Part shown: positions 59,085-64,000 of the stretch, in pieces
How positions within the stretch are numbered: position 1 is the first letter of the stretch
How the letters are laid out: each line of letters starts with the position of its first letter
NCBI RefSeq assembly: GCF_900109115.1
Contig: NZ_FNYV01000002.1
Span: 186,001-250,000 of the forward strand
Source of the DNA: Micromonospora phaseoli
Lineage (GTDB): Bacteria; Actinomycetota; Actinomycetes; Mycobacteriales; Micromonosporaceae
DNA: 64,000 bases
Direction of reading: 5' to 3'
The notes under the pieces: model-generated
What the model was told of the DNA's origin: nothing
What the model saw: the letters and a program-made list of their open reading frames with translations, nothing else
The model's database searches: none
Translations under genes and position numbers: made by a program

Positions 59085-60253
59085 GCCAGATGCCCGCCAA
59101 GCTTGGTGTAGCCGCGCAGCAGGTCCCGCGCGATGATCAACCGCTGCATCTCGTCGGTGCCCTCGAAGATCCGGTAGAGGCGCACCTGCCGGTACCAGCG
59201 TTCGATCGGCAACTCACGGGTGTAGCCCATGCCGCCGTGGATCTGGAGCACCCGGTCCACCACCCGGTTGACCATGCCGGCGCCGTAGAGCTTCGCCATC
59301 GAGGAGGCGTGCCGCGGGTCCAGGCCCTGATCCACCGTCCACGCGGCACGCAGGATCAGCCAGCGGGCCGCCTCCAGCTCGGTCTCCGAGTCGGCGATCA
59401 TCCACTGGATGGCCTGGTTGGTGCCGATCTTCGCGCCGAAGGTCTCCCTGGTGTTGGCGTGCTCGATCGCCATCCGCAGCGCGCGCTCGGCGATGCCGAC
59501 GGCGTGCGACGGGATGGTGTAGCGGCCCTTGCCGATCCACTGCATGCCGAGGGTGAAGCCCTGACCGACCTCGCCGAGGATGTTGCGGTGCGGTACGCGT
59601 ACGTCGTCGAAGACCAGCGACGCCGGCCCGCCCTCGCCCATCGTGGGAATGAACTCCGACCGCCAGCCCATCGACCGGTCCACCAGGAACGCGGTGGCTC
59701 CACCGTCGCGGGCCCCCCGCTCCGGGTCGGTGACCGCGATGACGATGGCGAAGTCGGCCTCGTTGCCGCCGGTGATGAAGGTCTTCTCACCGTTGAGGAT
59801 CCAGTCGTCGCCGTCGCGGCGGGCGCTGAACCGGATGTTGGCCGCGTCCGAACCGGCGCCCGGCTCGGTGATGGCGAAGCAGGAGATCCGCTCACCCTCG
59901 ATCGTGGGCAGCAGGAACTCGCGTTGCTGCTCATCGCTGGCGTGGAAGAGGATGTTGTCCGCCTCGCCGCCGAACCGGAACGGCACGTACGTGCGACCGA
60001 TCTCCGTCCAGATCAGCGACTGGCCGACGGCGGGCAGGTCCATGCCCCCGTACTCCTGCGGCGTGGCCAGCCCCCAGAAGCCGAACTTGCGGGCCCTGAG
60101 CTGCAACTCGCGCAGCTCGGAGCGTTCCAGGCCGGGGCGGTGGGCCCGTTCCCGGCGCAGCAGCTCCTGCTCCAGCGGCATGACCTCTCTGGTGATGAAG
60201 TCGCGGGCGGTGTCGCGGATGGCCCGTTCCTCGTCGGACAGCCCGAAGTCCAT
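59081..60253 (-). CDS. Acyl-CoA dehydrogenase
   Basis: A 390-residue flavoenzyme introducing an alpha-beta double bond into an acyl-CoA. CFAITEPGAGSDAANI and the C-terminal YTRELPIERWYRQVRLYRIFEGTDEMQ show the FAD/substrate regions; the Glu in FEGTDEMQ is at the position of one of the family's catalytic bases. It is third in the minus-strand operon that starts at 62209, and 30 nt after the SDR gene. Confidence 0.93.
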   Translation of the reverse strand: MDFGLSDEERAIRDTARDFITREVMPLEQELLRRERAHRPGLERSELRELQLRARKFGFWGLATPQEYGGMDLPAVGQSLIWTEIGRTYVPFRFGGEADNILFHASDEQQREFLLPTIEGERISCFAITEPGAGSDAANIRFSARRDGDDWILNGEKTFITGGNEADFAIVIAVTDPERGARDGGATAFLVDRSMGWRSEFIPTMGEGGPASLVFDDVRVPHRNILGEVGQGFTLGMQWIGKGRYTIPSHAVGIAERALRMAIEHANTRETFGAKIGTNQAIQWMIADSETELEAARWLILRAAWTVDQGLDPRHASSMAKLYGAGMVNRVVDRVLQIHGGMGYTRELPIERWYRQVRLYRIFEGTDEMQRLIIARDLLRGYTKLGGHLA

Positions 60254-60283
60254 GTGCTCACCGGTTCCTTTCCGCGGACGCGC

Positions 60284-61042
60284 TCAGCGCGCGCCACCGT
60301 TGACGTAGAGGGTCTGGCCGCTGACGTAGGACGCGTCGTCACTGGCCAGGAAGGCGATCACCGAGGCGATCTCGGCGGGCTGCGCCACCCGGCGCAGCGG
60401 GGTCTGCTCGGCGGCGAACTTCTGGTGCTGCTCGGCGGTGCTGCCGACCCGCTCGGCGGTGGCGGCGGTCATCGCGGTGGCGACGTAGCCGGGGGCGACG
60501 GCGTTGACGGTGACGCCGAACGGGCCCAGCTCGATCGCCAGGGTGGCGGTGAGGCCCTGCACCCCGGCCTTGGCCGCCGCGTAGTTGACCTGGCCCCGGT
60601 TGCCGAGCGCGGAGCGGCTGCTGAGGTTGACGATCCGGCCGTACCGGGCGTCGACCATGTGCTGCTGGGCGGCCTGGCAGCAGAGGAACATGCTGGTCAG
60701 GTTGGTGGTGAGCACCGCCTGCCACTGCGGCAGCGGCATCTTGAACAGCAGGTTGTCGCGGGTGATCCCGGCATTGTTGACCAGCACGTGCCAGCCGCCG
60801 AGGCGGCGTACCACCTGCTCCCCCAGCGCCGCGACGGCCTCGGCGTCGGTCACGTCGCAGCCGATGCCGACGGCCTGTCCGCCTTTCGCCACGATCTCGT
60901 CGGCGACCGCCTGGCTGCGGCCGGCGTCGAGGTCGACCACGGCGACGGCGGCGCCCTCGGCGGCGAGGCGGTGGGCCGTGGCGGCTCCGATGCCCTGCGC
61001 GGCGCCGGTGACGACGGCGACCCGGTCGGCGAATCTGGTCAC
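60284..61042 (-). CDS. FabG-like 3-oxoacyl reductase / 3-hydroxyacyl-CoA dehydrogenase (SDR)
   Basis: A 252-residue SDR with TGAAQGIG, NNAG, Ser in LSSRSALG and YAAAK. The FabG-like sequence in this context may act as a 3-hydroxyacyl-CoA or alcohol dehydrogenase rather than in fatty acid synthesis. The start is GTG 61042, 18 nt after the upstream dehydrogenase. Confidence 0.92.
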   Translation of the reverse strand: MTRFADRVAVVTGAAQGIGAATAHRLAAEGAAVAVVDLDAGRSQAVADEIVAKGGQAVGIGCDVTDAEAVAALGEQVVRRLGGWHVLVNNAGITRDNLLFKMPLPQWQAVLTTNLTSMFLCCQAAQQHMVDARYGRIVNLSSRSALGNRGQVNYAAAKAGVQGLTATLAIELGPFGVTVNAVAPGYVATAMTAATAERVGSTAEQHQKFAAEQTPLRRVAQPAEIASVIAFLASDDASYVSGQTLYVNGGAR

Positions 61043-61060
61043 GGTTGCTCCCTGGAGTTC

Positions 61061-62209
61061 CTAGAAGGCGTTGACGCCGGTGAGCGCCCGGCCGATGAGT
61101 AGCTGCTGGATCTGGCTGGTGCCCTCGTAGAGGGTGGCGACGCGGGCGTCGCGCAGGAACTTGCCGACCGGGTACTCGTCGATGTAGCCGTACCCACCGA
61201 AGACCTGGATGGCGTCGTTGGCCGCCCGGACGGCGGCCTCGCTGGCGAACAGCTTGGCCATCGACGCCTCGGTGGCGAACGGCTGACCCCGGTCGATCAG
61301 GTCGGCGACCTGCCAGACGAGCAGCCGCGCGGCAGCGGTGTCCACGGCGATGCTGGCGAGCAGTTGCTGCACCAGTTGGTGCCCGGCGATCGGTTTGCCG
61401 AACTGGGTGCGCTGGCCGGCGTAGCCGACGGCGGCGTCGAGGCAGCCCTGGGCGATGCCGACGCAGCCGGCGGCGACCGACATCCGGCCCTTGGCCAGGG
61501 TGGCCAGGGCGAGCCGGAAGCCGGCGCCCTCCGCCCCGAGGCGGGCGGTGTCGGGTACCCGGACGGTGTCGAGGACGAGTTCGGCGGTGGCCTGTCCACG
61601 TAGGCCGAGCTTGCCGTGGATCTCCGAGCGGGTGAGGCCGGGGCTGTCGGTGGGGATCAGGAAGGCGGTGATGCCCCGGTGGCCCGGGCCGCCGGTGCGG
61701 GCGAACAGCAGGGCCACGTCGGCGGTGGTGCCGTTGGTGATGAAGGTCTTGCGGCCGGTGACCAGCCAGTCGTCGCCGTCGCGGACGGCCCGGGTGGTGA
61801 GCGCGGCGGCGTCGGAGCCGCTGTCCGGTTCGGTCAGCGCGAAGCAGCCCAGGGCGGTACCCGCGCAGAGCCGGGGCAGCCATCGTTCCCGCTGCTCGGG
61901 GGTTCCGTGAGTGGCGATCGACTTGGCGACCAGGCCGAGCGAGACCGAAACGATGCCGCGTACGGCGGAGTCGCCCCGGCCGAGCTCCTCCAGCACCAGG
62001 CAGTACGCGAGGTGGTCGCCGCCGGATCCGCCGTGCTCCTCGGCGATGGTGAGGCCCAGGAAGCCGACCTCGCCGAGCTTGCCGACGATGGCGGGGTCGA
62101 CCGCCTCGCGTCGGTCCCAGTCGGCCGCGTACGGCGTCACCTCGCGGTTGACGAAGTCGGCGGCGAGGCGACGGACCGCAGCCTGCTCGGCGGAGAGGTG
62201 AAGGTCCAT
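61061..62209 (-). CDS. Acyl-CoA dehydrogenase, first gene of the operon
   Basis: A 382-residue acyl-CoA dehydrogenase with CFALTEPDSGSDAAAL, FGGYGYIDEYPVGKFLRDARVATLYEGTSQIQQ; the Glu in YEGTS is the usual catalytic base. ATG 62209 has no Shine-Dalgarno. A TAGTTT (-10-like) lies 7 nt upstream inside a 19-bp palindrome, so the mRNA may be leaderless. Sequence upstream of 62209 in frame is not protein-like. Different from the other dehydrogenase of the cluster, so two substrates or steps are likely. Confidence 0.93.
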   Translation of the reverse strand: MDLHLSAEQAAVRRLAADFVNREVTPYAADWDRREAVDPAIVGKLGEVGFLGLTIAEEHGGSGGDHLAYCLVLEELGRGDSAVRGIVSVSLGLVAKSIATHGTPEQRERWLPRLCAGTALGCFALTEPDSGSDAAALTTRAVRDGDDWLVTGRKTFITNGTTADVALLFARTGGPGHRGITAFLIPTDSPGLTRSEIHGKLGLRGQATAELVLDTVRVPDTARLGAEGAGFRLALATLAKGRMSVAAGCVGIAQGCLDAAVGYAGQRTQFGKPIAGHQLVQQLLASIAVDTAAARLLVWQVADLIDRGQPFATEASMAKLFASEAAVRAANDAIQVFGGYGYIDEYPVGKFLRDARVATLYEGTSQIQQLLIGRALTGVNAF

Positions 62210-62216
62210 GACCGCT

Positions 62217-62235
62217 AAACTAGCGGTGCAAGTTT
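62217..62235. promoter_or_regulatory. TetR operator candidate, acyl-CoA dehydrogenase promoter
   Basis: AAACTaGCggtGCaAGTTT, a 19-bp interrupted palindrome 7 nt from the dehydrogenase ATG and 87 nt from the tetR start. Read towards the dehydrogenase it ends in TAGTTT, a -10-like hexamer. An identical 19-mer (reverse-complement orientation) occurs at 62994-63012. Confidence 0.85.
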
Positions 62236-62322
62236 TATGCTGTCCAGACCCCGGTGTGGCAAAGTTCCGGGCGAGACACCAACACCGGGTCCCCACCGGA
62301 CGCCACCCACAGGAGGAAGCCC

Positions 62323-62988
62323 ATGCCCCGGCCGCGACAGGCGCTGCTCAGCCGGGAGCGGATCGTCGAGGCCGCCGCCGCGCTGATCGACAGCGAAGGG
62401 CTGGAAGGTTTCTCCACCCGCCGGCTCGCCGCCACGCTCGGGGTACGCGGGCCGTCGCTGTACAACCACTTCGGCACCAAGGACGCGATCCTCGACGCGG
62501 TGGCCGACAGCATCACCAGCCAGGTCGACGTCTCCTACTTCGACGAGGTCGACTGGCGCGAGGCGCTGCACCGGTGGGGGCACTCCTACCGGGCGGCCCT
62601 CGCGGCACACCCGAACATCGTGCCGCATCTCGCCCAGGGCCCCGGACGACGCCCGGCCGCGCTGGCCATGGCCGACGCCGTCTACGGCGGGCTGGTCAGG
62701 GCGGGCTGGCCACCGGCCCGGGCGACCCACATCGGCGCGCTGATGCGCTACTTCGTGACGGGCTCGGCGCTGGGGTCGTTCGCCCGGGGCTTCGTCGAGG
62801 ACCCTGGCCTCTACGCCGACCAGTACCCGCACCTGAGCCAGGCCCACCGCCTCGCCGAACACCAGCAACGCGTCGACGAGGGCGCGTTCACGCTGGGCCT
62901 GGAGGCGCTGATCGACGGGTTGTCGCGCACCTACGAACGCGCGATCGGCCCACTGCCGCCCCTCCCGCAGACGGGCCAGGCGTACTAG
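62323..62988 (+). CDS. TetR family regulator
   Basis: A 221-residue repressor: N-terminal HTH (RERIVEAAAALIDSEGLEGFSTRRLAATLGVRGPSLYNHFGTKDAIL) and a TetR_C_1-like ligand domain. ATG 62323 has AGGAGG (62311-62316). It is divergent from the acyl-CoA cluster and 43 nt upstream of the aldehyde dehydrogenase; one identical palindrome sits in each of those promoters. It probably responds to an acyl-CoA or related pathway intermediate. Confidence 0.92.
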   Translation: MPRPRQALLSRERIVEAAAALIDSEGLEGFSTRRLAATLGVRGPSLYNHFGTKDAILDAVADSITSQVDVSYFDEVDWREALHRWGHSYRAALAAHPNIVPHLAQGPGRRPAALAMADAVYGGLVRAGWPPARATHIGALMRYFVTGSALGSFARGFVEDPGLYADQYPHLSQAHRLAEHQQRVDEGAFTLGLEALIDGLSRTYERAIGPLPPLPQTGQAY

Positions 62989-62993
62989 AGTCC

Positions 62994-63012
62994 AAACTTG
63001 CACCGCTAGTTT
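62994..63012. promoter_or_regulatory. TetR operator candidate, aldehyde dehydrogenase promoter
   Basis: AAACTTGCACCGCTAGTTT, exact reverse complement of the site at 62217-62235 and therefore in the same orientation relative to the gene it precedes. It starts 6 nt after the tetR stop and ends 19 nt before the dehydrogenase ATG; TAGTTT (63007-63012) is a -10-like hexamer. Confidence 0.85.
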
Positions 63013-63031
63013 TAGGCGAGGTGAGGGGCGT

Positions 63032-64000
63032 ATGGAGTTCGCAAAGACCGACTTCTACCTCGACGGGCGATGGGTCGCCGCCGGCGGCGGGTCGCCCCTG
63101 CCGGTGCACAACCCGACGACCGAGGAGGTCGTCGCGACGGTGCCCGCCGGCACCGCCGAGGACGTCGACCGCGCCGTGGTGGCCGCCCGCACCGCGTTCG
63201 AGAGCTGGGCGGCGACCGACCCGGCCGACCGGGCCGCCCACCTCGACCGGCTGCACGCCGCACTGACCGCCCGCGCCTACGACATCGCCCGCACCATCGT
63301 GCTGGAGCTCGGCACCCCGCTGAAGGTCGCCACCCGGATCCAGACCGGCCTACCGCTGACCGTGCTGCGCAGCTACGTCGACCTGGCCGCCCGGCCGCCG
63401 GCGCCGCAGACCGTGGGCAACTCCCTGGTGGTACGCGAACCCGTCGGCGTCGTCGGCGCGATCACCCCGTGGAACTACCCGCTGCACCAGGTCATGGCCA
63501 AGGTCGCCGCCGCCCTCGCCGCCGGCTGCACCGTCGTGCTGAAGCCCAGCGAGCTGACCCCGCTGACCGCGTACCTGCTCCTCGACGCCGTGCACGAGGC
63601 CGGCCTGCCGCCGGGCGTGGTCAACCTCGTCACCGGCACCGGTCCGGTGGTCGGCGAGGCGATCGCCAGCCACCCCGACGTGGACCTGGTCTCGTTCACC
63701 GGGTCGACCGCCACCGGACGACGGATCGCGCACCTGGCCGCCGACCGCGTCGCCCGGGTCTCCCTCGAACTGGGCGGCAAGTCGGCCAACGTGATCCTCG
63801 ACGACGCCGACCTGGCCACCGCGGTCAAGGTGGGCGTCGGCAACGCCTTCCTCAACTCCGGGCAGACCTGCACCGCGTGGACCCGGATGCTGGTGCACCG
63901 CTCCCGCTACGACGAGGCCCTCGACCTGCTCGCCAAGGCCACCGAGGGCTACCGGCTCGGCGATCCGCTCGACCCCGGAACTCGCCTCGGACCGCTGGTC
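63032..64000 (+). CDS. Aldehyde dehydrogenase (C-terminus outside window)
   Basis: An open frame from ATG 63032 runs 323 codons to the window end with no stop. The ALDH motifs are PWNYPLHQVMAKVAAALAAGC, LVSFTGSTATGRRI, LELGGKSANVILDDA and the catalytic Cys in NSGQTCTAWTR. The Shine-Dalgarno is GAGGTGAGGGG (63018-63028). About 150 residues are missing. It probably oxidises an aldehyde made in the acyl-CoA/alcohol pathway under TetR control. Confidence 0.93.
   Translation, partial: MEFAKTDFYLDGRWVAAGGGSPLPVHNPTTEEVVATVPAGTAEDVDRAVVAARTAFESWAATDPADRAAHLDRLHAALTARAYDIARTIVLELGTPLKVATRIQTGLPLTVLRSYVDLAARPPAPQTVGNSLVVREPVGVVGAITPWNYPLHQVMAKVAAALAAGCTVVLKPSELTPLTAYLLLDAVHEAGLPPGVVNLVTGTGPVVGEAIASHPDVDLVSFTGSTATGRRIAHLAADRVARVSLELGGKSANVILDDADLATAVKVGVGNAFLNSGQTCTAWTRMLVHRSRYDEALDLLAKATEGYRLGDPLDPGTRLGPLV

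Overview
The window is very GC-rich, gene-dense DNA with many GTG starts, 4-nt start/stop overlaps and strong third-position GC bias. It suggests a filamentous actinomycete. Paired DUF397/XRE regulators, an orphan EccB, a GTTCAC-type PHO box, many LacI/IclR/TetR regulators and a palindromic GGGGCCCC intergenic element all point to the Micromonosporaceae (Micromonospora-like). That placement is inference; there is no rRNA or other marker here. I see no tRNA, rRNA, CRISPR array, transposase or integrase.

Layout. 1-3061: envelope genes on the minus strand, namely a truncated VanX-type lipoprotein dipeptidase coupled to two tandem D-Ala-D-Ala carboxypeptidases. 3382-4314: a secreted protein with two copies of one domain joined by a GNGNA repeat. 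4462-12131: a methyltransferase, a two-HTH MerR protein divergent from a UvrA-like ATPase, a phosphatase, a DedA protein, a nitrilase-family enzyme and a Ser/Thr kinase. 12210-18159: regulators and small proteins (autoregulated LacI, XRE/DUF397 pair, GGDEF protein, PemK/MazF-like protein, DUF2267, PAP2-like membrane protein). 18156-23771: the phosphate system pstSCAB with an aberrant response regulator, a PHO box, an intercistronic hairpin and phoU. 23829-30076: a glycosidase, two methyltransferases and a heterodimeric ABC exporter with complementary degenerate ATPase domains.

30320-35704 is the most unusual part. Four overlapping genes encode three related helical proteins of about 87-90 residues (one fused to a membrane tail) and an unknown protein. 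They are followed by a GntR regulator bracketed by TGTC-N4-GACA palindromes, a 42-residue membrane/zinc-knuckle protein coupled to an XRE-TPR regulator, and an orphan type VII secretion EccB. A hidden type VII-related or mobile-element-derived system is possible but unproven.

35816-42153: a spermidine-synthase-like protein, a small membrane protein, a fatty-acid desaturase with its ferredoxin reductase divergent from a PucR/FasR-like regulator, and a CPA1 antiporter. 42277-52390: a near-complete protocatechuate branch of the beta-ketoadipate pathway (pcaIJ-HG-B-D-C and an IclR gene) divergent from a benzaldehyde/vanillin-type dehydrogenase, a second IclR regulator and pobA. Aromatic aldehyde and 4-hydroxybenzoate would thus be routed to beta-ketoadipyl-CoA; the final thiolase (pcaF) is not in the window. 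52423-57527: a methyltransferase, a PepSY membrane protein, a secreted beta-helix protein and a GNAT acetyltransferase. 57625-64000: an SDR gene and an acyl-CoA catabolic cluster (two acyl-CoA dehydrogenases, FabG-like SDR, MaoC hydratase) divergent from a TetR regulator and an aldehyde dehydrogenase that runs off the window. One 19-bp palindrome sits in both promoters of that cluster.
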